From NCBI RefSeq assembly GCF_008905045.1, contig NZ_VWMY01000004.1, positions 176,787-240,786 of the forward strand: DNA of 64,000 bases, written 5' to 3'. A model generated the notes under the pieces. That model had not been told where the DNA came from and searched no databases. It saw nothing but the letters and a program-made list of their open reading frames with translations. The translations under genes were made by a program, and so were the position numbers. The number at the start of each line of letters is the position of its first letter. Position 1 is the stretch's first letter. Positions 1 through 7,220 of the stretch are shown in pieces. Source of the stretch: Streptomyces albicerus (GTDB lineage: Bacteria > Actinomycetota > Actinomycetes > Streptomycetales > Streptomycetaceae).

Positions 1-204
1 CGGGGTGCCGCGTTCCACGCCAGCGGTGATGAGCCCGCCGGCCACGCGCAGTGCCTCGTCCCGCAGTTCGGCGAAGGTGACGGTGCGCTCGCTGCCGTCC
101 CCACGGACGTGCACGATGGTCTGTCCGGGTGTCTCCTCGGCTGCCCGCAGCAGTACGTCGAGGAGCGTCGCTTCACCGTTCGAACCGTCGTTTGAGCTGT
201 TCAC
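1..204 (-). CDS. Acyl-adenylating enzyme (AMP-binding family), N-terminal fragment
   Basis: Only the first 68 codons are inside the window; the gene continues beyond the left edge. The translation (VNSSNDGSNGEATLLDVLLR, later TVTFAELRDEALRVAGGL and GVERG) has the typical opening of an AMP-binding enzyme: a 'LLDVLLRAAEETPGQ' helix and the 'TFAELRDEA' segment shared by fatty acyl-AMP ligases, acyl-CoA synthetases and NRPS adenylation domains. The GTG start is fixed by an in-frame TAG four codons upstream. The A3-A10 motifs that would tell ligase subtype or substrate are outside the window. Such genes often open biosynthetic operons, but nothing here proves that. Confidence 0.75.
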   Translation of the reverse strand, partial: MNSSNDGSNGEATLLDVLLRAAEETPGQTIVHVRGDGSERTVTFAELRDEALRVAGGLITAGVERGTP

Positions 205-242
205 CGGCGCACCCTAGCAAGATCCGCCCCATGCAAGGTTGT

Positions 243-446
243 TCATCTTGAGCACCGCCGCCGCTTCGCGCCTGTCGGCGCCACATCCTCCTCGTCCGGG
301 CCCGGGAATCCGCCGGCGCCGTAGTTCAGACTCCGCGCGGTCTTCACCAGTGACGCCAAGGGATCTCCGTGAGGGAACCGCAGGAGTCGAAGAATCTTGC
401 GGCGGCAAAGCCGGGCACGCAGGGCCAGTGATGTGACTGCGGCCAT
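243..446 (-). CDS. Possible small basic protein, unrecognised
   Basis: A 67-codon frame beginning MAAVTSLALRARLCRRKILR and ending in a basic tail. It is preceded by GAGAGGAG about 10 bases before the ATG, which is a good Streptomyces ribosome binding site at slightly long spacing. It lies 38 bases before the start of the acyl-adenylating gene on the same strand and just downstream of a 13-bp inverted repeat. I do not recognise a family. GC at third codon positions is only moderate, so this may be a chance frame. The ribosome binding site and position are the only real support. Confidence 0.3.
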   Translation of the reverse strand: MAAVTSLALRARLCRRKILRLLRFPHGDPLASLVKTARSLNYGAGGFPGPDEEDVAPTGAKRRRCSR

Positions 447-477
447 CGCAACGATGCTCCTCTCTGCACATACGGTT

Positions 478-506
478 CGAACATCCGCATGAAATGCGGG
501 TGTTCG
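478..506. promoter_or_regulatory. 13-bp inverted repeat, possible operator
   Basis: CGAACATCCGCAT, three bases (gaa), ATGCGGGTGTTCG. Twelve of 13 pairs are perfect and one is a G-T pair. It sits upstream of the minus-strand genes starting at 446 and 204 and about 170 bases upstream of the plus-strand gene at 679. The short spacer allows either a hairpin or a dimeric repressor site. A second AT-rich palindrome, TAGATATATCTA, lies at 545-556. Confidence 0.4.
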
Positions 507-678
507 GCGGACAAGCGCCACGGTGCGCCGCCCCTTCCGCCGGATAGATATATCTACGAATATGACTCTGGGCATGGCCTCGGGAATTGCATCGCCTCGG
601 GAATTCGCGCATATCCGCGCCCGCAAAGGGAGGTCGTCGCTGTCCGCTCGCACGGGATACCGGTCGAAGAGGAGAGAC

Positions 679-1206
679 ATGAGAAGCACCCCCCACCAGC
701 AAGCCGTCGAGTGGCTCGCGGCCGCGGCCGTGGATCCTCGGGCCTGCAAGCGGGAATGGGAACACAGTGCGAGCGGCACCGTGCTACTCCCGGCCGGGCG
801 CTTCTGGGACGTCCTCAGCGTGCCGGAGGAGATCGGCCTTCTCGCACTCGACGCCCTCCTGCGCCTCCCGCTGCCGATGCCCGGCCCCACGCTCGCCGAC
901 TTCGGCGCCCACCGCATCGGGTTCTTCCTTCCACCGGACCCGGAGAGCTACTGGGTCGGCCAGGACATCCGCTACTCCGGGAAGGGAGCCTGGATCGCCG
1001 TGCCCTCGCCGCGCCGCACGACCGGCACGCCGCGCTGGCTGATTCCGCCCGACGGGCGCGGCGCCCTGCATCTGCCGACCGCCTTGGAACTGGCGCTCCA
1101 TCAGGCCATGGAGATGCTCTCCGACCTGGTGAACGGAGAGCACGCGCGCTCCGGTGGCAACGCGACGCCTCCCGGGTCGGGCCCAGGCCGCGGTGGTCTC
1201 CGCTGA
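679..1206 (+). CDS. Conserved actinomycete hypothetical protein (175 aa)
   Basis: The protein starts MRSTPHQQAVEWLAAAAVD and contains ADFGAHRIGFFLPP, SGKGAWIAVPSPR and PRWLIPPDGRGAL. I recognise this pattern from small Streptomyces proteins that resemble the N-terminal part of prim-pol (bifunctional DNA primase/polymerase-like) proteins but lack a catalytic domain. No function is established that I know of. The ATG at 679 is chosen over an upstream in-frame ATG at 523 because GGAGAGA lies just before it and the family begins at the 'AVEWLA' helix. There are no signal peptide or membrane segments. It stands alone between non-coding stretches. Confidence 0.75.
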   Translation: MRSTPHQQAVEWLAAAAVDPRACKREWEHSASGTVLLPAGRFWDVLSVPEEIGLLALDALLRLPLPMPGPTLADFGAHRIGFFLPPDPESYWVGQDIRYSGKGAWIAVPSPRRTTGTPRWLIPPDGRGALHLPTALELALHQAMEMLSDLVNGEHARSGGNATPPGSGPGRGGLR

Positions 1207-1305
1207 GTCAGCGTCTCGGGCGGGTGCGAGCGCGGTCGTCCCACGCCGGAGCACCGTCAACGCACGGAAGCGGAATCGGCATCAGCCGACGCCCAGGCAA
1301 ATGCG

Positions 1306-1560
1306 TTACGACCCACTCGCGCCCGGATCACCGTCCATCCGGCACCGTCGCGGCACCGGAGGACGAACGGTGGTGAGGACGGGTCGCACTGCCTCGCGCA
1401 GCCCGGGGACGATGCGTCCGCGAGCCTGCCAGTCGGCGACCAGCGCGGCATAGATCGGCGGGTCGGGTCGCATCCAGTGGGCGCCGGTACGTTCGACGGA
1501 CGGCTGGTGCCGGCCCGCGCGCCCCAGGAAGGGCCCCGTTGTGGCGAATGTGCTGTCCAT
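1306..1560 (-). CDS. Possible small hypothetical protein or remnant
   Basis: The 84-codon frame reads MDSTFATTGPFLGRAGRHQP then GAHWMRPDPPIYAALVADWQ. The second segment looks like a genuine protein core (aromatic and acidic residues in a helical pattern) of a kind I associate with short Streptomyces hypotheticals. The rest of the frame, VRPVLTTVRPPVPRRCRMDG, looks like random high-GC reading, so the C-terminus may have decayed or shifted frame. No clear ribosome binding site precedes the ATG. Confidence 0.35.
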   Translation of the reverse strand: MDSTFATTGPFLGRAGRHQPSVERTGAHWMRPDPPIYAALVADWQARGRIVPGLREAVRPVLTTVRPPVPRRCRMDGDPGASGS

Positions 1561-1675
1561 GTCCGTGCAACGGGGCTTGTGCGCCAGTGGCACGCCCTCA
1601 CCCGCCAGGACACCGGATCGAGCGAGCCCACGCCCCTCGTTCGGGGCCATGTTTTCATCCGACCAGAAGATGTGT

Positions 1676-1711
1676 CCCGCCTGTCGGTCCGGCGCCGGAC
1701 CGACAGGCGGG
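1676..1711. repeat. Perfect 36-bp palindrome
   Basis: CCCGCCTGTCGGTCCGGC is followed directly by its exact reverse complement with no spacer. As RNA it would form a very stable hairpin; as DNA it could extrude a cruciform or bind a large dimer. It is 40 bases from a second 21-bp stem and no active gene clearly ends beside it. Confidence 0.85.
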
Positions 1712-1750
1712 CCAACTCGATGCCGGGCACGCCTTCAGGGTCACGCGAAG

Positions 1751-1803
1751 CTAAGCGGTCTCGGGGAGGTGAGGCACGCCCCCACCTCCCCGAGACCGCT
1801 TAG
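1751..1803. terminator. 21-bp perfect stem terminator of the isomerase family gene
   Basis: The arms at 1751-1771 and 1783-1803 are perfectly complementary (CTAAGCGGTCTCGGGGAGGTG and its complement) around an 11-base loop. The outer end contains the TAA stop of the minus-strand gene ending at 1800. There is no U-tract, which is usual for Streptomyces terminators. Confidence 0.85.
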
Positions 1804-2561
1804 AACGCCGTGTGGGCCAGCCAGTGGTCCAGCAACGCGCGGTCGCCCGTCACCGTGACCCGATCGTCGTCCGGCGGAACGCGGCGGGAGATCACCAGCA
1901 TCAGGTCCGTCACCGTGCCCGACACCACCACGTCGGCCTCGACCGGCCCACGCTCCCACCGCAACCCTTCGGACGTCCTGATGACCACCCAGCCCGCCAG
2001 GGACCTCGGCCGGAACCCGAGCCGTTCGCCGTGGCCGCGCAGTTCGGCCCAGCCCGGCCTGATCGCTGCCACGCCCGGCGCCGACATCAGGTCCATGGCC
2101 TCGCTGATCACGTCGGCCGCGAGGTCGTCGGCGATCTCGAACGCGGTGTCCGTCGCCACCGCCGCGTCGTAGTGGTGGACGCACGTGTCGCTCAGCATCC
2201 TGCGCAGCCAGAAGGACCCCGGCCGCGGTCCCAGGAACGTTCCCGTCTCGGTGTCAGGGCCGGTTTCCCGGACCGTGCGGATCAGCTCCTCGGCTCCTTC
2301 CCGCAGCCACGGCGCCCACCCGTCCGGCGTGCCGGGTTCGGCCTGCCACGGATCGGGGCTGGGCAGCTGTTCACCCTTGCGCAAGAGCTCGGCCGCCCAA
2401 CGGTGTTCCTGGCCGATGTGGCCGACGAGGGTGCGCAGCGGCCAGTCCGGGCAGGTGGGCACCCGGGTGTCCGGATCCCTTCCGGAGACCGCACGGGCGA
2501 ACCCTTCGGTCTGCTCCCGCAGGCCCTCCACCAGTCGTGCGGTGTCCAGCGTCGACGTCAT
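1800..2561 (-). CDS. Mycothiol-dependent maleylpyruvate isomerase family protein
   Basis: The 253-residue protein begins MTSTLDTARLVEGLREQTEG. It has the DinB-like helical bundle of the TIGR03083 family: CPDWPLRTLVGHIGQEHRW near residues 38-57 supplies one conserved His, and CVHHYDAAVATD near 130-141 supplies the second metal-binding region. A C-terminal sterol-carrier-like part (ADVVVSGTVTDLMLVI) follows. Family members use mycothiol or act as zinc-dependent transferases; the substrate here is unknown. The ATG at 2561 is chosen because the upstream in-frame ATG (2579) sits in the ribosome binding site AAAGGAGAT. It diverges from a MerR regulator across a MerR-type promoter and so is the regulator's probable target. 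Confidence 0.85.
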   Translation of the reverse strand: MTSTLDTARLVEGLREQTEGFARAVSGRDPDTRVPTCPDWPLRTLVGHIGQEHRWAAELLRKGEQLPSPDPWQAEPGTPDGWAPWLREGAEELIRTVRETGPDTETGTFLGPRPGSFWLRRMLSDTCVHHYDAAVATDTAFEIADDLAADVISEAMDLMSAPGVAAIRPGWAELRGHGERLGFRPRSLAGWVVIRTSEGLRWERGPVEADVVVSGTVTDLMLVISRRVPPDDDRVTVTGDRALLDHWLAHTAF

Positions 2562-2591
2562 CACGAAATCTCCTTTCACGGGTACGCCGGT

Positions 2592-2623
2592 ACGGTAGAA
2601 ACTCCAGCCCGGTGGAGGTTCAA
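2592..2623 (-). promoter_or_regulatory. MerR-type promoter/operator with long spacer
   Basis: Read on the minus strand: TTGAAC (2623-2618), about 19-20 bases containing the dyad CTCCA-N6-TGGAG, then CTACCG/TACCGT as the -10 (2598-2592). An over-long spacer filled by a dyad is the hallmark of MerR-activated promoters (compare SoxR sites). It would drive the isomerase family gene. Its -35 end abuts the GTG of the MerR gene at 2624, so the regulator probably also represses itself. Confidence 0.65.
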
Positions 2624-3538
2624 GTGCCTTTGCTCGACGAGACGTTCGGGATCGGCGACCTGGCGCGGCTGACCGGTGTGCCGGTGCGGACCATTCGCTT
2701 CTACTGCGACGAGGGCATCATCGACTCGGTGCGCAGCACCGGTGGGCACCGCAGGTTCGACGAGGCGGCCGTGGAGCGGCTGGGCCTGGTCAGACGGCTG
2801 CGCGGGCTGGGGCTCGGCCTGCCCTCCATCAGGCATGTGCTCGCCGGGGAGCGCTCCGTGGCCGAGGTCGTCGCGGCCGAGCGGGCCGCACTCGACGTGC
2901 AGCTCGCGGACCTGGCCTGGCGGCGGGCCTCGCTGCGCGCCATCGAGGAGGCCGGACCGGCCGACCGGGCCGCCCGGCTGGAGCTACTGGCCGCCGTGAA
3001 CGGCGGGTGCGCCGCCCGCGACGCGCTGATCGACTTCTGGAAACGCACGATGGTCGCCCCTGTGTCCGAGGCGATGCTCGCCGCGTTCGTGACCATGGCC
3101 GTACCCGAACCGCCCACCGACCCGACGCCGCCGCAGGTGGTCGCGTACGCCGAGTTGGTCGCCCTGGCCCGCGACCGATCACTGAGGCGCGGCCTGCTGG
3201 CCAGGTCTCGGGCCAACGCCGAGCTCATCGCCGACGAGGACGCGCTGCTGAGCGGCATCGCCGAGGCGTGCATGCTGGCCGAACCCATGGTGCGGGCCGG
3301 CGAGCCGCCCCGCGTCGGCCCCGAGCTCGACCAGTACGTGGCGGCGCACGCCTCTGTACGCGGCAGCGGCGACACCCCGGAGTTCCGACGACGGTTGCTG
3401 GGCAACGTGGCCGCCGACCGTGACCCACGGATGCGCCGCTACTGGCGGCTCGTGACCGAGGCCGGTGGCGCCCCCGTCGCGCACGGCGCGTCCCACCTGT
3501 GGCTGACCGACGCCCTCGAACGCTCCATCACGCCCTGA
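2624..3538 (+). CDS. MerR-family transcriptional regulator
   Basis: The 304-residue protein opens with a typical MerR winged helix: FGIGDLARLTGVPVRTIRFY (about residues 7-26), DEGIIDSVRSTGGHRRFDE and the wing/coil GLVRRLRGLGLGLPSIRHVL. A coiled-coil linker is followed by a roughly 180-residue alpha-helical C-terminal domain with no cysteine cluster, so a small organic effector is more likely than a metal. The GTG at 2624 is preceded by GGAGG (2614-2618). Upstream in-frame starts would run through the divergent promoter and add a non-conserved tail. Its target is probably the divergent isomerase family gene and possibly the cupin downstream. Confidence 0.9.
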   Translation: MPLLDETFGIGDLARLTGVPVRTIRFYCDEGIIDSVRSTGGHRRFDEAAVERLGLVRRLRGLGLGLPSIRHVLAGERSVAEVVAAERAALDVQLADLAWRRASLRAIEEAGPADRAARLELLAAVNGGCAARDALIDFWKRTMVAPVSEAMLAAFVTMAVPEPPTDPTPPQVVAYAELVALARDRSLRRGLLARSRANAELIADEDALLSGIAEACMLAEPMVRAGEPPRVGPELDQYVAAHASVRGSGDTPEFRRRLLGNVAADRDPRMRRYWRLVTEAGGAPVAHGASHLWLTDALERSITP

Positions 3539-3638
3539 CGTGAGTGTCCGCAGCGTCGACCCGTTCGGCTCCGGCCCCATGACCATCAAGCCCCGGCGGA
3601 GGGAGACTTCGAGTACGTCAACGTGAGGGAGAGCAGGC

Positions 3639-4145
3639 ATGTCATATCCGGAACCCCGCTATCTCGGTGAGCACGGCGAGATCAACGCGGTGTTCAGGCC
3701 GTCGGACACCGAACCCGAACTGACCTCCCCGTCCGGCAACCGCACCCACTACCTGGCCACGCACGCGTCGACCGGCGGGGAGTTCGGGCTGTATCGCGTG
3801 GACATGGGGCCCAAGTCACCCGGCCCTCGCACCCACTTCCACCGGTCGATCTCCGAGTCCTTCTTCGTCCTCTCCGGCGAAGTCGGCCTCTACAACGGCG
3901 AGCGGTGGATCACCGGACGTCAGGGCGACTTCCTGTACGTACCCGTCGGCGGCCTGCACGCCTTCAGGAACGACTCAGACGACCCGACGTCCATGCTCCT
4001 GCTCTTCGCTCCCGGCGCCCCGCGCGAGGAGTACTTCGAGAAGGTCGCCGAGATGGCGCAGCGCGGAGGACAGGAGTTCACCGATTTCCTCGTGCGCCAC
4101 GACAGCTTCTTCGTCGACGAGGAAGGCGGACCGGGCACATCGTGA
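3639..4145 (+). CDS. Single-domain cupin protein (168 aa)
   Basis: A beta-barrel cupin: motif 1 reads GPRTHFHRSISESFFVLSGE (His, His, Glu ligands, about residues 62-81) and motif 2 centres on GDFLYVPVGGLHAFRN (about 95-110) with the last His. This is the full metal-binding set, so an enzymatic or sensor role with a bound metal is plausible. The reaction cannot be told. The N-terminus MSYPEPRYLGEHGEINAVFR has no signal peptide. GAGGGAG precedes the ATG. It follows the MerR gene by 100 bases on the same strand and ends at a hairpin. Confidence 0.85.
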   Translation: MSYPEPRYLGEHGEINAVFRPSDTEPELTSPSGNRTHYLATHASTGGEFGLYRVDMGPKSPGPRTHFHRSISESFFVLSGEVGLYNGERWITGRQGDFLYVPVGGLHAFRNDSDDPTSMLLLFAPGAPREEYFEKVAEMAQRGGQEFTDFLVRHDSFFVDEEGGPGTS

Positions 4146-4155
4146 CGGCAGGCGG

Positions 4156-4203
4156 TGCTCCTTGGCCGGCTCCGGTGCGGTGGAGTCGGCCAAGGAGGAG
4201 GCA
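4156..4203. terminator. Bidirectional hairpin between convergent genes
   Basis: TGCTCCTTGGCCG pairs with CGGCCAAGGAGGAGCA (3-base bulge), and an inner GCTCC/GGAG stem adds pairs. It lies between the stop of the cupin gene (4145) and the stop of the minus-strand DUF4360 gene (4206). Confidence 0.75.
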
Positions 4204-4205
4204 GG

Positions 4206-4856
4206 TCAGGTGCTGGGGCACTCCTTCCAGGCCAGGTGGTAGATGGTGCTGATGTCACCGTCCGTCGAGTCCATGGTCATGAAGCTGGTGCTGCCGGGAG
4301 CGGACGTGCCCGCGCTGACGCGGAGTTCGGTGTTGATGTTGAAGTTCCGTTGCACACCGCAGGGCGCCCAGACCAGTTGCGCCCATTCCGTCGTGTCCGT
4401 GGCCTGCCAGTTGTCGTTGTAGGGGCCTCGGAAGGGGTGGGTGATGGAGGCCGTGTTCGACGAACCCTGGAAGTAGTACGAGGCCTTCTCGGTGCTGCTC
4501 GCGCCCGCCTGGAGCGAGGCGAAGCCGCGGTAGTCCGCGCTGGCGATGGCGTACGTGAAGCCCTGCGGCACATGAACGATCAGATTGAGCTGACAGTTCT
4601 TCCGGAACGCGGTGGGGTCCGAGTTGCCGCCGACCTGAGCGAGGTAGTCGCTGTAGGTCACCGTGAAGGCCGTGTTGTCCGGGGACACCGCGACAGCGGC
4701 GGTCCCCTGGGGGCAGCCTGAGCCGTTCACCGTGGCGACCTTGATGACGATCTTGTCCGGGGGCGGGTCGACGATCCCGGAGGACGGGTCGTGCGCGGGG
4801 AGTGCGGTGGCGAACAGAGCGGTGATCGCGCCGCTCAGCAGCAGCCCACCAGCCAT
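4206..4856 (-). CDS. Secreted DUF4360 family protein
   Basis: A 216-residue protein: short signal peptide MAGGLLLSGAITALFATALP, then VNGSGCPQGTAAVAVSPDNT, FTVTYSDYLAQVGG, CQLNLIVHVPQGFTYAI, YRGFASLQAGASS and a late Cys-containing stretch. These features match DUF4360, a family common in streptomycetes, fungi and other bacteria, of unknown role; it is probably a beta-rich extracellular protein with two disulphides. The ATG at 4856 is chosen because GGAG lies just upstream and the signal peptide begins there; the longer frame upstream is not protein-like. It is transcribed alone. Confidence 0.85.
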   Translation of the reverse strand: MAGGLLLSGAITALFATALPAHDPSSGIVDPPPDKIVIKVATVNGSGCPQGTAAVAVSPDNTAFTVTYSDYLAQVGGNSDPTAFRKNCQLNLIVHVPQGFTYAIASADYRGFASLQAGASSTEKASYYFQGSSNTASITHPFRGPYNDNWQATDTTEWAQLVWAPCGVQRNFNINTELRVSAGTSAPGSTSFMTMDSTDGDISTIYHLAWKECPST

Positions 4857-5293
4857 GGTGCTCCAATCCGTTGCGTCGGTGTTCCGGCGGCGGGGGATGT
4901 GTCCCGCCGTGAAATGGGGGGTGCGGCCTCCGCGTACGCGAAGAGCCGTCGCAGACCAGGTGCGTTGGATCAGGCATCGAGCGGTTGCAGTTGCAGTCAT
5001 GCACATGCCAACTGCACACGCACATGAGCCCCAGCCCTGTGAAGGAGCTGTGAAGACCGGGAGCGGTCGCAGCGTACGTGCCCCTGCCGGGAGCAGCCAG
5101 AGCGAACTCCGGCCATTCCCCAGCGCCTCTTCCAAGCCTCGACGCCAGACACAGCACCCGCTGAGGGCCGCCCTGCGCCACCTCTTCCGTCCGCCCGTCG
5201 CCTGACGCGTAGGGGACGAGGAGCCGAAGGGGCGTGCCGCCACGCGCGACCTGCGGCGCCGCCGCTTCTGTGGACGCGGCTCGCGCCCGTCTC
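4857..5293. other. Upstream region of the DUF4360 gene, no gene seen
   Basis: A 437-base gap between two minus-strand genes. I see no gene with codon bias. It contains short repeats near 4982-5035: tandem GCAACT/GCAGTT elements and GCATGTGCATG-like units. These could be regulatory for the secreted protein, but no promoter hexamers are convincing. Confidence 0.5.
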
Positions 5294-5743
5294 TCACTCG
5301 GCTCGGTGGCGGACTGCCGCGAGGAGGCGGCGCATGATCATCGCGTGCCCTCCCGTCGCTATGACGAGCCGCCGGTAGAGGCCGCCTTTCAGGCCGGGAA
5401 ACGTGGCTCGGGTTTCGGCTCGCAGCCGTGACCGGCCGGGGCTGACGGGTTCGAGGCGAAAGAACCGGGCGTAGGCCGAGAAGCGATGGCGCCCTTCGAG
5501 GACCAGCTCCTGTCCCGGGACCACGGCGACCACCCGGAAGCCGGGAAACGTCGAGCCCTCGGCCAGGGGCCGTGGCCCGGACGCCGTGTGGTCGGCGCAT
5601 CCCACCACTCGCGCGTAGCCGGCCCCGCCCGGACGCGAGAAGGACCGGTCCAGGGTGTCGCCCAGACTGCGCCATACGTCATCGGCTTCCGCCGCGATGA
5701 CCGTGGCGTGCTCATCGAGATACGGCAACGAATCGATCTGCAT
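5294..5743 (-). CDS. SRPBCC (START/Bet v1-like) fold protein
   Basis: A 149-residue protein, MQIDSLPYLDEHATVIAAEA then DDVWRSLGDTL, GFRVVAVVPGQELVLEGRHR, FSAYARFFRLEP and a C-terminal helix GGLYRRLVIATGGHAMIMRR. The order (N-terminal strand with 'A..VW..L' helix, antiparallel sheet, long C-terminal helix) is that of SRPBCC lipid/polyketide-binding proteins. The ligand is unknown. ATG 5743 is preferred to GTG 5746 because CGGAGG is then five bases away. It is single, with the GNAT gene upstream on the same strand about 100 bases away. Confidence 0.75.
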   Translation of the reverse strand: MQIDSLPYLDEHATVIAAEADDVWRSLGDTLDRSFSRPGGAGYARVVGCADHTASGPRPLAEGSTFPGFRVVAVVPGQELVLEGRHRFSAYARFFRLEPVSPGRSRLRAETRATFPGLKGGLYRRLVIATGGHAMIMRRLLAAVRHRAE

Positions 5744-5844
5744 CACGGCCTCCGTGAGGTCCGATCATGGGCGGCAAGCCGGTCGTTCGGCGAGTGGTCG
5801 CGATCGGCCGGCAGGCGGCCGTTGCCCCGGCTCCGGCGAGGTCG

Positions 5845-6378
5845 TCAGCCCTGGAACTCCGTCAGGTCGATCCCGTAAATACGCAGGTCAAGCCCGTGAA
5901 CCGGGTCCTGTGTCGCACCCTCCGAGTGCATGCCGAGCTTGTCCAGTACGTTCGCGGATGCGGTGTCGGCCGTCCGGCACACGGCGACGACCCGGTCGAT
6001 GCCGCGGTCCTGCAGGGCGAATTCCAGTGCGGCGTGGGCCGCCTCGGACGCATACCCCTGCCCCCAGTACACCCGCCCGAGCCGCCAGCCGATCGCCACC
6101 TGGTCCGCGACCTCCGGCGGGGAATCCGGAACGTACAGACCGACGGCTCCGGCCAGTTCCCCGGATCCGAGGAGTTCGACGGCGAAGAGCCCGAAGCCCT
6201 CCTCGTCCCACTCCTCCTCCCACGCCTCGATGTCCTCGGCCGTCTGCTCCAGGGAGCGCGGCTCGCCGTCGCCGATCCAGCGCATCACGGTCGGATCGGC
6301 ATGGATCTCGGACAGGGGTACAAGGTCGTCATCGCGCCAGCGGCGCAGCACAAGACGGGGGGTGCGGATCTCGGTCAT
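5845..6378 (-). CDS. GNAT-family N-acetyltransferase
   Basis: The 177-residue protein starts MTEIRTPRLVLRRWRDDDLV, the standard opening of the RimJ/RimL-like Acetyltransf_3 group. The acetyl-CoA loop is seen in IGWRLGRVYWGQGYASEAA (motif A, Q/RxxGxG/A variant), and VLDKLGMHSEG is the C-terminal motif B region. The substrate may be a protein N-terminus or an amine; it cannot be told. CAGGAT lies 6 bases before the ATG, so the message may be leaderless. No operon partner overlaps it. Confidence 0.85.
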   Translation of the reverse strand: MTEIRTPRLVLRRWRDDDLVPLSEIHADPTVMRWIGDGEPRSLEQTAEDIEAWEEEWDEEGFGLFAVELLGSGELAGAVGLYVPDSPPEVADQVAIGWRLGRVYWGQGYASEAAHAALEFALQDRGIDRVVAVCRTADTASANVLDKLGMHSEGATQDPVHGLDLRIYGIDLTEFQG

Positions 6379-6509
6379 TGCCCCATCCTGCCGATACGGG
6401 GGCGTGAGCGCGAATGTACGCAAGACCGCCGGTCTCCACCGGCCTGTCACGGCCTGCCCCCAGGATATCGGAGCACACCGTCTCACCGTGATCACGCGGT
6501 CTGCCTGCG

Positions 6510-7091
6510 TCAGGCCCGGTACACCAGCAGGTACCGCCAGAGCGGCAGGCGGCGCAGGGTTGAACCAGGCAGCAGCCGGGCGGATTCGGCGCGCGTTTCG
6601 GCGTACGTCATCGGTGGCGGCCACACCATCGGGATCTGCAAGGACGAGACGGGGTGGCGCTTGCTCAGGAGTCGGTCCGCCTTGAGGAGGGACAGCGCCG
6701 GCAGAGCCCACACGAAGTCGGTCGCCGACCTGACCGGATAGAGCCCCAGCACCGCCAGGACACCGCCTGGGGCGAGCGCCTTCCGTAACGTGAGCAGCGT
6801 GTCGAACGGCATGTGGTGGAGGCTGGCGATACACGAGATGAAGTCGTAGCGGGAATCGGGCAGTTGCTCTGCTTGGACGTCGACCTGGCGGTATCGAGGG
6901 CCGCCTCCTGCCGCTCGCGCCGCCTCGATGACGTCCGCGTTGGTGTCCACCCCCTCGACGTCCAGTTCCCTCTCCGCGAGCAGCCGGGCGAACCGCCCCG
7001 TCCCGCATCCGACGTCCAGCGCCGTCCGTGCCCCGTGCGGCACTTGCTTCAGCAGCAGGGGGTGGTAGTGATCGTTGTAGTTCAAGGCCAT
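6510..7091 (-). CDS. Class I SAM-dependent methyltransferase, TTA-containing
   Basis: A 193-residue protein. Motif I is TALDVGCGTGRFARLLAE (about residues 23-40), the acidic motif II is VEGVDTNADVIEAA, and motif III region is YDFISCIASLHHMPF with APGGVLAVLGLYP as post-III. This is the ubiE/Methyltransf_11 type; the substrate is unknown. Codon 102 is TTA (plus coordinates 6786-6788), a codon read only by the bldA tRNA in Streptomyces, so translation may be limited to late growth. The ATG at 7091 lacks a clear ribosome binding site. Confidence 0.85.
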   Translation of the reverse strand: MALNYNDHYHPLLLKQVPHGARTALDVGCGTGRFARLLAERELDVEGVDTNADVIEAARAAGGGPRYRQVDVQAEQLPDSRYDFISCIASLHHMPFDTLLTLRKALAPGGVLAVLGLYPVRSATDFVWALPALSLLKADRLLSKRHPVSSLQIPMVWPPPMTYAETRAESARLLPGSTLRRLPLWRYLLVYRA

Positions 7092-7220
7092 GCGGGCGGA
7101 CCCTACCCGCGCCGCGTGCGAGGGGAATCGCGACTGCCCCAGACTTGTCCTTACCGGAGACGTGCCGGGGTCAGGGCCGGGGCTCGGCCTGGAGCCCCTG
7201 CGTTCAACGAGGAGGCACTC

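Larger units (their letters stand above)
1207..1799. other. Gene-poor stretch with one weak ORF and two strong palindromes
   Basis: About 590 bases with no convincing conserved gene. It contains one possible small minus-strand frame (1306-1560), a perfect 36-bp palindrome (1676-1711) and the terminator of the isomerase gene (1751-1803). Other frames across it are low-complexity Arg/Pro/Ser readings of high-GC DNA. Confidence 0.6.

Noticed and set aside
1257..1730. 157-codon minus-strand frame over the palindrome
   Set aside because: Runs through the 36-bp palindrome, Arg-rich and unrecognisable; only a short internal segment in another frame looks protein-like.
4857..5675. N-terminal extension of the DUF4360 frame
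   Set aside because: Arg/Pro/His-rich, non-conserved and overlapping the SRPBCC gene; a signal peptide and ribosome binding site mark the start at 4856.
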